A stretch of DNA of 64,000 nucleotides from assembly GCA_018894105.1 (NCBI GenBank), contig CM032123.1, positions 4,775,001 to 4,839,000 on the forward strand. Direction: 5' to 3'. Positions within the stretch are counted from its first letter, which is position 1, and each line of letters begins with the position of its first letter. Source of the DNA: Jacaranda mimosifolia. Its lineage: Eukaryota > Streptophyta > Magnoliopsida > Lamiales > Bignoniaceae. The notes below the pieces were generated by a model that was given only the letters and a program-made list of their open reading frames with translations, was not told the origin of the DNA and searched no databases. This document shows, piece after piece, positions 47,382 to 59,549 of the stretch. Both the position numbers and the translations under genes were made by a program.

Positions 47382-50140
47382 TCCTTGTTCTGGTCTTTCG
47401 ATCACTTTCTTCCTCGTGTAATTAATGTACTAATTTCCCTTCCATCTAAATTAGAAAGGAAAATTCACAGAAAAAAGAAAAAAGAAAGAAAGAAACATCT
47501 AAAGTAGCTTTTACCCTTCCAAAAGTTAAGGTGCCTTAGTAAATTAAATTCATCCTTTACCTTTGGAATGGAATCCGTGTGTTCTTTCTGCATATACTTA
47601 AGGGAGTTTGCTAAAATCATGTGACTATCCACATATATATGACCATTTCCCTTGATAATGGACAATGTTGTTTTTATCAACAATTTAATCGCCTTAATTC
47701 CCTCCATATCCAAATTGTGTCTTGATTCTTGCAAACTGTTTAAGGTACATATTTGCTGATTTTCCTTTTTTTGTTTGGATATAGATACTCGCGCAGACAT
47801 TAATCTCACAAATGGAAAATTTCATATTGTACGGGTGTATATCCAAATGAATTGTAAATGATTGGATAAAAATATAATATAGTACATACAAAGTGATTAA
47901 TTATTATAATCATATATATATATATATTCTCACAATCATGGCTGGTTAAATATTAATCCGGTCGGTTTTTCATATTAACATGAGATGAGCGTTGATCACA
48001 ATTAGTTACAAACTCTCATTATTCTCTCACTCCTACATTACTTTTTTACTAAAGGACAAAATTTAAAATACTAGCACAAAAATACCTCATGAAAGTAGGT
48101 TTCTATTAGCATTTTTTGGGGAAATGTGACCTAATCGATCGATGATTTTTAGCGACATCATTCCTGGAAACGTAAATCAATCAGCCGCTAATTCCTCGCT
48201 CCATAATATTAATATATTTGGATAGTGTGGCACGAGCCTTCACACGTGTTTATAATCATAATATAAAACATCTTAACACACCCCTGTGGGCATGTGCAAA
48301 TTAAACTCACATGCACACTCACAACCACAATAAACTTCTTTACAAAAAGACACAGAACTTCTCAAACGGATGATTGTTCTGATAATATCATCTTTACATT
48401 ATCATGTATATATGATGTTCGAGATTCGAGTTCTAATGAACTCTTAAGTTGCTAGCTTAAGCCAACTAGTTAAGTTCAAAAGGAAGCTTTATTTAGTCAT
48501 TATCATAATCATAAAATAACTAGCTAGGTCGACGGACCTAATCTTTTGTAATTACCAGACCCAAATGCTTTTCCGCAAAAACCACAAGGTTGCTGATTTC
48601 GTCCTCGTCAATGACTCCGTTGGAATTCTTGTCGGCCGACTTAACGCCGCGTTTGGCCTTCCACGTACTGAACCACCCTCCTCTAGCACGGATGGCCTCC
48701 CGGAGCTCCTCCGCGCTTATCTTGCCATCTTTATTGGCGTCGAGTTTCTTCAACAATGTCTTGAACTCTTCCAGAGATAGTTCCTGTTTGCCATCACCAC
48801 GCGTGCCGGGCCAAATGGCCTTATCGTTCCACTGTTTCATTCTATTATGGTAAAAGCTTCAACCTTATTGATGAGCAGTGCGTGTTTTAATTTATTGCTC
48901 TTCGTAATGAACTCATCAATTTAGTGTTTTTTCCCCTCTATTGCCACCTTAACTTTTAATATTCTTCTGATAAGAATCAAACTAAGGTAGTCAAAAGAAC
49001 TTTGTAATAATTGCACGGAGGAAGCTTGGGCAGGCTGGTAACTATCACACTCTGCTTTCATTAGGACATCAATTATGATCAATCCGTATGCTAAAAATTT
49101 ATAATTTTAACTATGAAATTGTCATAGTCAAATTCGAGACTGATACTTTCGTAACTGATGACCAATTTATAGTTGATGATCGTTCTTTTATATATATATA
49201 TATATATATATATTATATTCAAATGAATAATGTGTAATTAATTTATTATGCTTCGAAATTACAATGCTACGAATAATAATTAATAATTTTTATTGATCAT
49301 ACTTTAAAAAAATAATATTTACTACAAAAATTTGTAACTATATTTTGTAGTTATAGCTACAAACATAATTTTGTAGCAATTTTTCAATATCAAATATTTA
49401 AGATTTTGATGGTGTCTTGAGATATTCTTTTGTCATATTCCTCTTCCTAACACGATTCAAATTAATATTAATACTATACAAATCAATATGGTATTATTGT
49501 ATTGTACTATTAATTCTAGCTGGTCTTGTATTTTTTAGACAACAAGCTGATCGTCTTGTACTAATTATCAAATAATTAATATAGAAATTTTATAGATAAG
49601 TTAATGAATGAAAGAATGAATATGATAATATGTTAATATAGTTTGAGTTGTGGGTTGAGGGATTTGTAAGTTTATTCAGAAGTTATCGTGACAACAGTGA
49701 TTGACATGAAAACTTTTGGGTTGTGTTTGAGTTGCAATTTATTGATTTGAATACTATATAGGTTGAATTTGAATTGATGAAAAAAATATCTGTAATATCC
49801 CAATAATTCCAACATGACATGAACCTATGCAATGTGATACAATTGCCACCGCTAATGTTGCTTGTCCTCTTCGAATTAGATTCGGCCTGAAAGAGACATG
49901 GGTAGCAACATTTTCGCAAGTACCAATGATGCTAGCTTATCCACAAGGATAATCTGGTTTAATGTATCAACGAAAATAATATAATATAAAGTTATCGCAT
50001 ACTGTACAATCAAGATCTAATACTTTATAATCAACTGAATATTGATTGTAAACATTTCACATCAATAGAAAACGGGACTTATTACAATATATATGACAAT
50101 AAATAAGCTCTCGCATTTATTTCATTCAAGAGACGTCTTT
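47382..50140. repeat. alpha-4 duplicated unit (uninterrupted copy)
   Basis: Colinear with 14410-22899 and 37915-38033 with the hAT and Helitron insertions absent, so it is the reference for the empty sites. 48860-50020 is AT-rich 5' spacer with TA repeats at 49191-49212. Confidence 0.9.
48538..48840 (-). CDS. small two-EF-hand calcium-binding protein, alpha-4
   Basis: 100 residues, intronless, the closest relative of alpha-1. EF-hand loops are DANKDGKISAEE and DKNSNGVIDEDE, both complete in ligand positions. The N-terminus is MKQWNDKAIWPGTRGDG, whereas alpha-1 has MPLSSKKAIWPGTRSDG. The middle (residues about 36-75) is nearly identical between the two. Other frames over this locus read long only because of high similarity and composition. 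No signal peptide. The upstream CAATTTAGTG has lost the TTTAAA seen in other copies. Confidence 0.82.
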   Translation of the reverse strand: MKQWNDKAIWPGTRGDGKQELSLEEFKTLLKKLDANKDGKISAEELREAIRARGGWFSTWKAKRGVKSADKNSNGVIDEDEISNLVVFAEKHLGLVITKD

Positions 50141-51062
50141 TCATATATAATGTATATGCAACTTTCTATATTAATTTTTGTAACTTTCTATATTAATATA
50201 TAAGTTTTATAACTCCTTTTTACATTGTTATTTTTTTTTTTTTTTTACCTATATCAACATATAAATATACACATATATAATATTCTATCAATATTTATTT
50301 TAATATTAACATAAAAAGATTATATTAGTTTATCTTTATAACTCCATATCTAATTTTTATAAATATTCAATATATATATATATATATATATTAATATACA
50401 TAATTTTTATATTAATTGTTGTAACTCCTATTTTAATATACAGATTTGTCCTCCTTTCAATATATACATATTGTCTAATAGTTTTTTTTCTAATATTTGC
50501 ATTTGCATTCACAAATTTGATTATTTGAATAATTATGAACAAGACACACACACACACACATATATATATATATGGATTTGTGTATAACTAGACATATACA
50601 TAAGTCTAATTTGTCAATGCGATTTAATCGACTTATCTTATTTAACCTAAAAATTCTAATATTAATTCATATTCAAAATAATTTAAATATACAATTTACT
50701 ATTTCAAAATAGAATAATATTGTCTTTTTACCACCCCCTCCCCAAAACTCTATAAAATCATTCCCTTTGTGAATTAAATTTTATTTTTGTTCAAAAAGAA
50801 TATATTTTATGATATTTGTATTATTTTTGTAATATTTTAAATTTTTATATTTATGAATCAAGATAATTTAGAAAAAAAAAAATTGAGTCCTAATTTAAGT
50901 ACTTTTTTATGTGGTAGTGATATGGATAGGTTAATTTTATCCATTTTTTTTCCATGTTACCATATCTTTATATTTGATATTCTATCAATATTTATTTTAA
51001 CATTAATATAAAAAACTATACTAATTCATTTTTATAACTACATGTTTAATTTTAGTAAATAA
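50141..51062 (+). mobile_element. truncated copy of Helitron H2
   Basis: Matches 38034-38877 and 40144-40240 with no solo LTR. It starts TCATATATAATGTATATG and is cut at 51062, where gamma upstream sequence begins. It holds CA/TA microsatellites (50545-50576, 50371-50391) and no gene. Confidence 0.55.
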
Positions 51063-51894
51063 TTTACTTGAGGCCTTTATTCTCATTTCTTTATTGTGTA
51101 TGTTGTTATACATTTGTCAATTTAAAGTGTTTTTATTCCATGATTTAGGACTTGTTTGTTTATGAAGTGGAGTATTTTGTCAAAATATTTTGACAAAATG
51201 ATTTTTAAGAAGTGCGGTTCAAAAATGTAATGGTTATTTGTTTGTGTTTTGGATTGTAGGTGGAAAATGGATTGGAAGAAAATCTTTTGTTTGTTTGTGT
51301 TTTGGTAGGGGACAAAATGTTATATCAATAACATTTTTTTTTGGGTTAGTAGGGTGAAATTGATATTTTAAAATTATTTATGCATGTGTATATATAAATT
51401 GGGAAGGAGGGACAAAAAATGAGAGGATTAGATATTAGGGAATGGATAGAAAATGAATTGAAAGAGTATTTTGGGCCTTTTGAATGTATTTTGGATAGTG
51501 AAATTGGAAAATGTGATAGGTTATTTTTTTGTATTTTAGGAGTTGAAAAATACTTTGGCAATTTACAAACAAACAAGTGCTTAGAATCAGAATTAAATTT
51601 CTTAATTATGTAAATTGGGTATCCTTTTTTCTTTTTCTTTTTCTTTTCTTTTTGATGTTGAATTGTGTTTATCATTTTTTAATCTTCTTTTTGGATTTTT
51701 TTCCCTTCTCGAATAAGATTCAATTTCAACGTGAAAAGGCATTGGCAGCAACATGTAGTAGACAAGAGCGGTTCGCAAGTTTTTATTTGGAGAATATCGT
51801 ATTCATTGACTATGTGTTAACGAATTAGATATAGTTTTGCCAGTTCATCTTTTCCCAAATTGCGATAGTCTTGGTTATTGACCTAAAGTACCTC
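51063..51894. repeat. gamma upstream remnant without its gene
   Basis: Matches 43460-44300. The EF-hand reading frame that should lie to its left is deleted. It contains a Tourist-like MITE. Confidence 0.75.
51148..51590. mobile_element. Tourist-like MITE, second copy
   Basis: Inverted ends GGACTTGTTTGTTT / AAACAAACAAGTGC. TTA duplications at 51145-51147 and 51591-51593. It is in the same position as the copy at 43550, so it was inherited with the duplication. Confidence 0.78.
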
Positions 51895-53023
51895 TAAATC
51901 CAACAAAAATAAATTTCTCCTCTAAACATATGATTTGTAATATGTGGTGAGTAAGGTCGTATTTCATAGGGATTGGTAAATTTTATTTTTTTCAAGCTTA
52001 TTAACAAAATAGAAAAGAAGGGAATTTTTTATGAAACAAAAAACGTATAATTTTAAAAGTAAAATAAATCCAATAAGAAATCAATGAGAATGAAATCTAT
52101 CATAAGGTAAAATCTCAGTTTAGTTCACAGATTTGATCATTATGCAAAGATAAATTTCTTTTTTCTTTAATAGACTGATTATAGTTACTCGAACGCTCAA
52201 ATAGCCAGCCTCTCCTTATTATCTCGATAACTAAGAGAGCTCATTAGTTATTTCCTTTGCCAATAAACAACCCTAAAGAAATGCTCTCAGAATTTAATTT
52301 ATCATCACCATTAAAAACTAGAGAGACCCCGCCGAAGCCAACAAACACACTCAAGCGGGGTTTATTTAGACTAGATTATTTATCCGCATAAAATATATCA
52401 TGCATATCCCCACACATAACTATATTATTTGCCACAAGCATTAGAACAATTAAACAATCATAGATTTATTGTTCAAATTGTCAGAACAAATATTCTAAAC
52501 TACCAAATTTGAGCCCTAAATTCAATAAACTTGAATATTAATAATGAAACTAGAAGATAAATAAATACTCAAGAAATAAGTAATACAAATCAATTATTTA
52601 GATATCACAAATGTTGAAGAATCCAAACTTCGATAATCCCTTAGGCTAAAAAAAGGAGTTTAGCAACTCATGGAAAAAAGAAAAATGCAGGAAAATAAAA
52701 TATGATGAATGAAAAGATATGAAAAAACTCCCTATAAAAGATTCATAGTTGAAGTTGAATGCTCCCTAATTAAATTTGCATAAAATCTTGGGATACAAAA
52801 CATGTACGTGCTCGAATTATTTCCTTCTACCATTTCTCGTCTCCTCGAGAATGCAATTTTCGTTCCAAGTATGTCAAATACTCAATTTTCAACTACATTT
52901 AACTTGAATCTTCAATTTGCTTCATAAAATATAAAATGAAAGTTCAAATCCAACAATTAAGAATTTTTGCTATTAATCACAAGGGGAAATTATACAAATT
53001 AAATGACAAAAGTGCAACTTAAA
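51895..53023 (-). repeat. 3' LTR of the Athila-like element
   Basis: Colinear with 56188-57456 but lacks about 10 bp at its outer end (GATGGGTGTC) and about 140 bp corresponding to 57046-57183. Confidence 0.8.
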
Positions 53024-54531
53024 AAATTCCCTCACACTTAGACAATGCTTGTTCTCAAGCATACAGTAGCTTCAATTTATTAATCTTTCTCAACATCCCT
53101 TCTACCTATTTCTCTGCTTGTCCACAATATAATTTTCAAAATTTGGAGGGCTTAATCAAGACACAAGTAGGAATATGCACTTCATAGAAATAACACTTCT
53201 AAGTCACACAAATAACTTGTCACCCTGACAATCTCTTCGAACTCGAAATGTAAAAGAGATTTAACACTTTTTCATTAAGTTCATTTCAAGTCAACATATA
53301 GAAGGTTAACTATAAAAATCATGCAACAATATCATATTTTTAGAGAGAAATAGCAAGTCGAATGCACGAAAATATAAAGGATGAAAGGAAAATCCTTGTT
53401 CAATCCCTCCTTTTTTTTGTGCACTAAATTCAGCGTACTAATCTTTTTATGTGAATACAAATATTGGTAATGAATGCACCCGGTTACTCAGCCAGCCACC
53501 ATTTGTCTAGAATGTCATCCGACCTTTTTACGCAAATACAAACATTGGTGATGAATATACCTAGTTACTCAGTCAGTCACAAACCTAAATAGTTATTATC
53601 TCTACTCATAATCACTTAATTTTAGTAATTAACAGAGTAATCAAGCTAGTGTTTTTTTTTTCCTTTTTTGAAATGGCTTAAATGGTCGAACCTAGCCATC
53701 TTCATCGCCTTAGTACATTCAACTCAATAATTCAACCCAAATATACTCATCAAGACAAATTCTAGAAAGGTTAACCCGCTATGCATGACAATTATTGGGG
53801 GTAATATGCATTAATTCCCTCATATATTTTTTTATCCAAATTAACCAACAAGGTAACAAGTCAAAGTACAATAAACAAGGATTTAACTTTTCATGCCATT
53901 CTTACAATGTGTTCTAATTTAACTCAATTATTTAAGTGTTACCTCAAGGACAAGCATTGAAAAGAGGCTAAAGATCAACGAGAAAGATTAACAAATCAAG
54001 AACTAAAGCACACTTTGAAAGCAAATAAGAAGAATAAAGAGTCATTTTTGGCATGTTTGAAATAAAATGAATCCACACTATTCTCCCCTACACTTAAGCC
54101 AAACATTGGCATCAATGTTTCAAAATAAGAAAGTAAATACATAAGAAAGGTGGAAGAAGGACTCCCCTAAGGAGATAAGGTCATTCTGTCAATAAATTCG
54201 AACGTGCCAGAAGAGGATCTTGAACAAGGCGGGGGCACATGTAGATTGGAGAGCTTCTCTATCAAATAATTCAATGTGCCAGAAGAATTTCTTAAACAAG
54301 GCATGGGCAGGGTAGATTAAAGCCCTTTTCTGTCTGAATTAACTGTGCCCATAAGCTAATTTAAGATATCTCTTGCATAAAAAAAATAAAGTTAATTAAA
54401 TGCGCTAAAAAATTGCTTTTGTTAAAATAAAAAAAAAGAAAAGAAAAATGAACAATGAATTGAAAGTTTGGGTTACCTCCCAAAAAGCGCTTCTCTTTAA
54501 CGTCTTTGGCCAGATATAGCTATTCCTCACG

Positions 54532-54840
54532 TCACAAAATTACATCATCATTCAAGTCAAAGGTTTCATAATTCAACGCATCAATAATATTCACAACGAA
54601 AACACAAGACTCATCACTAAGATATTTCATGTCATCATAGATATTGAATTTACTCACGTTACCAACAGACTCCATAGTCAATGTACCATCATGCACATCA
54701 ATTTTCGACCTAGAGGTTCTAAGAAAAAGTCTTCCCGATGATATTTCCAACGAATTAGAAGAGTTATCTTCAAACATGTTAAGTGCATAAAAATCAGTGG
54801 GAAAAATCAATTCGTTAACTTTTGCACTAACACATCCTCT
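54532..54840 (-). pseudogene. protease C-terminal region of the Athila-like element
   Basis: Minus strand: FPTDFYALNMFEDNSSNSLE, then GRLFLRTSRSKIDVHDGTLT. This matches the end of the Athila protease domain. The active-site half upstream is not readable. The frame ends at a deletion, so no polymerase follows. Confidence 0.65.
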
Positions 54841-55116
54841 AGGACTCCCTCAAGATACACAACAGATTTATTAGCAAGTTGAACAACTACACCTATTTCT
54901 TTTAAGGGACCAACATTTAAGGAAGAGTGGATGGAAAAAGGCATGATATTGATTGAAGCACTAAGATGTCACATGGCCTTTTCAATTCCAACATTACCAA
55001 TTTTGCATGGGATATTAAATGTACATGGGTCCTTGCATTTGGGGGGTAATTTCCTTTGTATCACTACTGAGATATTTTTCCCCACACTTATTCTTTCATT
55101 ACTCTTTAATTTTCTT

Positions 55117-56138
55117 TTATTTTGTGCATAAATTCCTTGAGAAATTTAGCATATCGAGGTATTTGTTTGCGGGGAATTCTCTTCGAGCGTAGGACACATT
55201 CGTAGAATGACCAACGTTAGTACAAATCCCACAAGCCTTGATTTGTTCTGTATGTCCTATAATCAATTGTTGAACAAGAAAAGTTAAAGTGGAAATATGA
55301 TGCTCAAGAGACGAATTACTTACCTCATTGACCCTTCTAGGAAGGTCCCAAGAGTATCCAAATTGTTGGGAGTTAGCAACCATTATACAAATTAATTCTC
55401 TAGCTTCGCTGGGAGTTTTATTCCCTATGACTCTTTGACTTGGTGATCCATCATCCTCATTTCCATCAGAAAAAGTCCTTCATAAAAGTACTGAATAAGA
55501 AGTCACTCAGTAATACCATGTTATGGGCAGCTTGCGCAAAATTCTTTAAACCTTTCCCAATATTCGTAAAGACTTTCTACGTCTCTCTGTCTTATTCTGC
55601 TTATCTCTTTTCTAATACTAGTAGCGTGTGAAGTAGGGAAAAACTTCTCAAGAAACAATCTTGTCATTTCCATCCATATAGTGACAGAGCCAAGGGATAG
55701 ATAAAACAACCAATCCTTAGCTTTATCTGCTAAGGAAAATGGAAAAGCTCACAAGTTGACTTGCTCTTCAGATACTCCTTGGGGTTTCATAGTGAAGCAC
55801 ACTACATGATGTGCCTTTAAATGCTTATGGGGATCTTCATTCTCCAAACCATGGAAAATGAGTAGTAGATGGATTAAACTAGATTTTAACTCAAAAAGTG
55901 TTTTCAACTCTAGATATTCAATACAAAGCAATTGTTGAGTCAAATCCAATTAAGCTAACTTCCTTAAAGTTCTTTCACGAGCCATTGTTTCCTCTTGTTT
56001 CGAATCGCTAGAACTGACTAAGCTGGATGTATCTAGATTGAGATCCGAAGGTGACGATTTGTCTTCTTTTTGCACTCGAGCAGTCTTCTCAATCTCTGGA
56101 TTGTATTGAAGTTTACATGTATGAGAAGATCAAGGCAT
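55117..56138 (-). pseudogene. gag of the Athila-like element, broken
   Basis: Minus strand from ATG 56138. Readable pieces are 55949-55749 (LKTLFELKSSLIHLL, DPHKHLKAHHVVC), 55709-55521 (LFLEKFFPTSHATSIRKEI, LYEYWERFKEFCASCP) and 55383-55117. They form an Athila-type gag with a zinc knuckle CGICTNVGHSTNVS whose last Cys is Ser. Several stops lie between the pieces. Gag from such gag-only derivatives can in principle still be packaged by relatives, but this one cannot make a full protein. Confidence 0.8.
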
Positions 56139-56162
56139 TAAAAGAAACAAATTTATTTGATA

Positions 56163-56187
56163 CCAATCACCAACAACAGCAAAAATT
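56163..56187 (-). other. decayed primer binding site of the Athila-like element
   Basis: Minus strand AATTTTTGCTGTTGTTGGTG follows the 5' LTR. It resembles the Athila consensus TGGCGCCGTTGCCGGGGA after loss of C and G bases. Confidence 0.55.
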
Positions 56188-57456
56188 TGATGGGTGTCAA
56201 ATCCAACAAAATAAATTTCTACTTTAAAGATATGATTTGCAATTAGTGGTGAGTAGGGTCATATTCCACAAAGACTGGTAAATTGTATTTCTTTCAAGCT
56301 TATGAACAAAATAAAAGAGAAGGGGGATTTTTATGAAACAAAAAACCTAGAATTTTAAAAGTAAAATAAATCAAATAAGAAATCAATGAGAATGAAATCT
56401 AGCCTAAGCTAAAACTCAGTTTGGTTCACAGATTTTATCATTGATGCAAAGATAAATTCCCTTGTTGTTGAGGAGACTGTTTATAGTTTTTTGGACGCCC
56501 TAATAACCAATCTCTTCTTACTATCTCAATAACTAAAAGAAGCCCATTTGTTATTTTCCTTGCCAATAAAAACAACCCTAAAGAAATGCTCATAGGATTT
56601 AATTTATTAATAACATTAAAAACTAGAGAGACCCAGCCCAAGCCAAGAAACACACACAAGTGGGGTTCATTTAGACTAGATTATTTATCCACACAAAATA
56701 AACCATGCATATCCCCACACATGACTATGTTATTTGCCACAAGCATTAGAACAATTAAATAATTACGGATTTAACATTCTAATTGACGACAAATATTCTA
56801 AGCTATCAAATTTGGGCTACAAAATTCAATAGACTTGAATATTAGTAATAAAAACATAAGGTAAATAAATACCCAAAAATAAGAAATACGAATCAATTAT
56901 TTAGATCTTATAAATACTAAAGAATCCAAACTTTGATAATCCCTTAGGCTAGAAAAATGAGTTTAGCAACTCATGTGAGAAGAGAAATGCATGAAAATAA
57001 AATATGCTTAATGAAAAGATATGAAAAAGCTCCCTATAAAAGATTTCTAGTTCTCAATAAATAGCCTACTACTCCTAATACAACTGAAAAACTAATTAAG
57101 AGTCCTACCAAATTAGGAACACTTAAATTCTCCTAATTAAAGAAATATAAATTAAAACATCCCAAAAATGTACAACTACCAAAAGAAGTTGAATGCTTTC
57201 TAATTAAATTTGCATAAACTCTTGGGAAGCAAAACATGTCTGCACTTGAATTATTTCCTTCTACCATTTCTCTTCTCCTCGAGAATGTGACTTTTGCTCC
57301 AAGCATGTCAAATACTCGACTTTCAACTGCATTTAATTCAAATTTTTAATTTGCTTCACAAAATATGAAATGAAAGTGAAAATCCAATAATTAAGTATTT
57401 TTACTATTAATCTAGAAAAAATTATACAAATTAAATGACAAAAATGCAACTTAACA
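56188..57456 (-). repeat. 5' LTR of the Athila-like element
   Basis: Plus-strand ends TGATGGGTGTC and TTAACA. 1269 bp, close in length to the solo LTR at 38878-40143 (1266 bp). Confidence 0.85.
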
Positions 57457-57717
57457 ACCTCCAAGGCCCAAGCCTAATCCAATTTAGTCCAAATCCAAAC
57501 AAATGCTTAATTTGATGACAACCCATTTTTCCGAAAAGAAAGACAACATAATTTGGCCCATATGCTTGGTGCATTCCAAACCCACTCCGTTGAATGCACT
57601 AGCTCAGAGAATTTGTTGCGTAAAAAGACACGAAACCTAAGCTAACTAGCTATTTAAGTTCAAAGGAAGCTTTATTTATTTAAACATGATCATAATCACA
57701 AAAAACTAGCTAGGTCG

Positions 57718-58145
57718 ATGGATCTAATCTTCCACAATTACCATACCCAAATGCTTTTCCCTGACACCAAGAGGTTGCTGATTTCTTCCTCACCAATTAC
57801 TCCATCGGAATTCTTGTCGGCTGACTTAATGCTTTTCCCTGACACCAAGAGGTTGCTGATTTCTTCCTCACCAATTACTCCATCGGAATTCTTGTCGGCT
57901 GACTTAAGGCGGTGTTTGGCCTCCACTTACTGAACCACCCTACTCTAGCAAGGATGGCCGCCTAGAGCTCCTCCGCGCCAATCTTGCCATCTCGATTGGC
58001 GTCGAATTTCTCCAACCATTTCTTGAACTCTTCCAAAGATGGTTCAAGCTGTTAGCCACCACTACGCACGCCGGGCCAAAAGGCCGACGTCGACAATCTC
58101 ATTCTGTTATGGTAGGCTTCGACCATCTTCGTGAGTACCATTTCT
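57718..58145 (-). pseudogene. EF-hand protein beta-5, broken, with duplicated second EF-hand
   Basis: Aligns with beta-3. A TAA follows RSGG near 58055, a TAG lies in EEL*AA near 57965, a base is lost in the linker near 57920, and another near 57757 ahead of KHLG. A perfect 78-bp tandem duplication (57751-57828 and 57829-57906) repeats the second EF-hand loop DKNSDGVIGEEE in frame. The loop has Gly at position 9. TTTAAA at 58194-58199 is retained. Confidence 0.85.
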
Positions 58146-58149
58146 TTGT

Positions 58150-58913
58150 GTAGTGTGTTTTTTAATTTATTGCTCTCGTATTGAGCTCTTCAATTTAAAG
58201 TTTTTTTTTTGGATCTTATATTCCATTTTCTATTTCATCTCTTATTTTAATTGATGTATTTATGTAAAATGTATCTGATTTTTCATTAATTATTTTTATA
58301 AAAAAAAATTAATACACGTGATCGTGTCATATATTTATGAAATGAAATAAGCAGTGAAATAAGGAATGGAATTAATAGGAGATTTAAACTGATTTATTAC
58401 TAACTTTTAACATTCTTCTAAATAAGAATCCTAAAGTAGTCAAACAACTTTGGTGGTGTTTAGTTATGTTTTGCCAGAATAAAAGCGTTCTTGCAAATAT
58501 GGCCAAGCTTGCACCTATTTTGGTTTCAAAATGTCAACTTCTTTTCTTCATCATTTCTCATAACCTCCCCTCATTATATATACATCATACATATATATAT
58601 ATAATCACATATTTTATTATTATCCATAAAAGAAAATAAATTACTCAATTCCATTTTCACTCCAAACATCTAACTAAAAAATATTTATTTGACCGCCACA
58701 GTAAAAATTATTACTCCCAAAACATAAACAATCACAAAAAACTTTCCAAAATAATTTCAACTTATTTCTCTAAAATGTTAATAAAAATTCATCACATTCC
58801 ACAATACCACTTTCACAATCTCTCATCCCACTCTCAAATTCATTTTTCCCAAGTACATAAGAAAAGTATCTTCAGAACATAATTAAATGTTGCCTTTGTA
58901 ATTAATTATATAG
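58150..58913. other. beta-5 upstream spacer
   Basis: Matches 45750-46400. AT-rich with a short TA repeat near 58590. No gene seen. Confidence 0.6.
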
Positions 58914-59040
58914 AATCTAATAATTTATAACCAACTGAATATTTGATTGTCAATATTTTACATCAATAAAAAACGAGACTAATCACAACATAACAACAAA
59001 TAAGCTCTCCCATTTATTTCATTCAAGAGACCTCTTTTTA
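58914..59040. repeat. alpha upstream flank remnant, no alpha gene
   Basis: Matches 37915-38033 and 50015-50140. It sits between beta-5 and gamma-6 and is the trace of a deleted alpha gene. It carries the H1 insertion site uninterrupted and has no H2. Confidence 0.75.
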
Positions 59041-59192
59041 TTAAAGGACAAATTTTCACTATAGTAATAGACAATATTTTCTATCTTCATCAGGCCGTTG
59101 GGTGTACAAGGCCAAACTCACGTAGGCACTCCAAACAAACATAAGATAATCTCCTTTGCTTAGACATCATTATAATTACGAAGACAATCTAA

Positions 59193-59501
59193 TTAATTAT
59201 CTCGTACAATTACCATGCCCAAATGCTTTTCTGCAAATCCCGCAAGGTTGCTGATTTCGTCCTCATCAATGACTCCATTAAAATTCCTGTCAGCCAACTT
59301 GACGGCGCGTTTGGCCTTCCATTTTCCGAACCACCCTCCGTTAGCACGGACGGCGGCCCGGAGCTCCTCCACGCCTATATTGCCATCTTTGTCGGCTACG
59401 AATCTGTCCAACCATCTCTTGAACTCCTCCAAAGATTGTTCAAGTTTGCCATCAGGACCGCGCACACCGGGCCCGGGCCAAGAGGCCTGCATTACTCCCA
59501 T
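59193..59501 (-). CDS. small EF-hand calcium-binding protein, gamma-6
   Basis: 102 residues, intronless. EF-hand 1 loop is VADKDGNIGVEE, with Val in place of the usual Asp at position 1. EF-hand 2 loop DRNFNGVIDEDE is complete. Linker NGGWFGKWKAKRAVKLA. So only the second hand looks fully able to bind calcium. The start ATG (MGVMQASWPGPGVRGPDG) aligns with gamma-2. A second Met at codon 4 is possible. TTTAAA at 59539-59544. No targeting signal. Confidence 0.8.
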   Translation of the reverse strand: MGVMQASWPGPGVRGPDGKLEQSLEEFKRWLDRFVADKDGNIGVEELRAAVRANGGWFGKWKAKRAVKLADRNFNGVIDEDEISNLAGFAEKHLGMVIVRDN

Positions 59502-59549
59502 TTCTTGCTTATTTGTGAATGTTGCTGTAAATTCGTCAATTTAAAGTGT

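Larger units (their letters stand above)
51895..57456 (-). mobile_element. Athila-like Ty3/gypsy element with gag and protease only
   Basis: Long LTRs at about 51895-53023 and 56188-57456 flank a 3.2-kb interior. A 5-bp duplication ACCTC is at 51890-51894 and 57457-57461. On the minus strand the interior reads a decayed primer site, gag, a protease part, then directly the region with AAGCGCTTTTTGGGAGG that in Athila elements follows pol. Reverse transcriptase, RNase H and integrase are missing, with the deletion near 54500-54535. 53024-54480 is the long non-coding 3' region with no gene. Confidence 0.85.
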
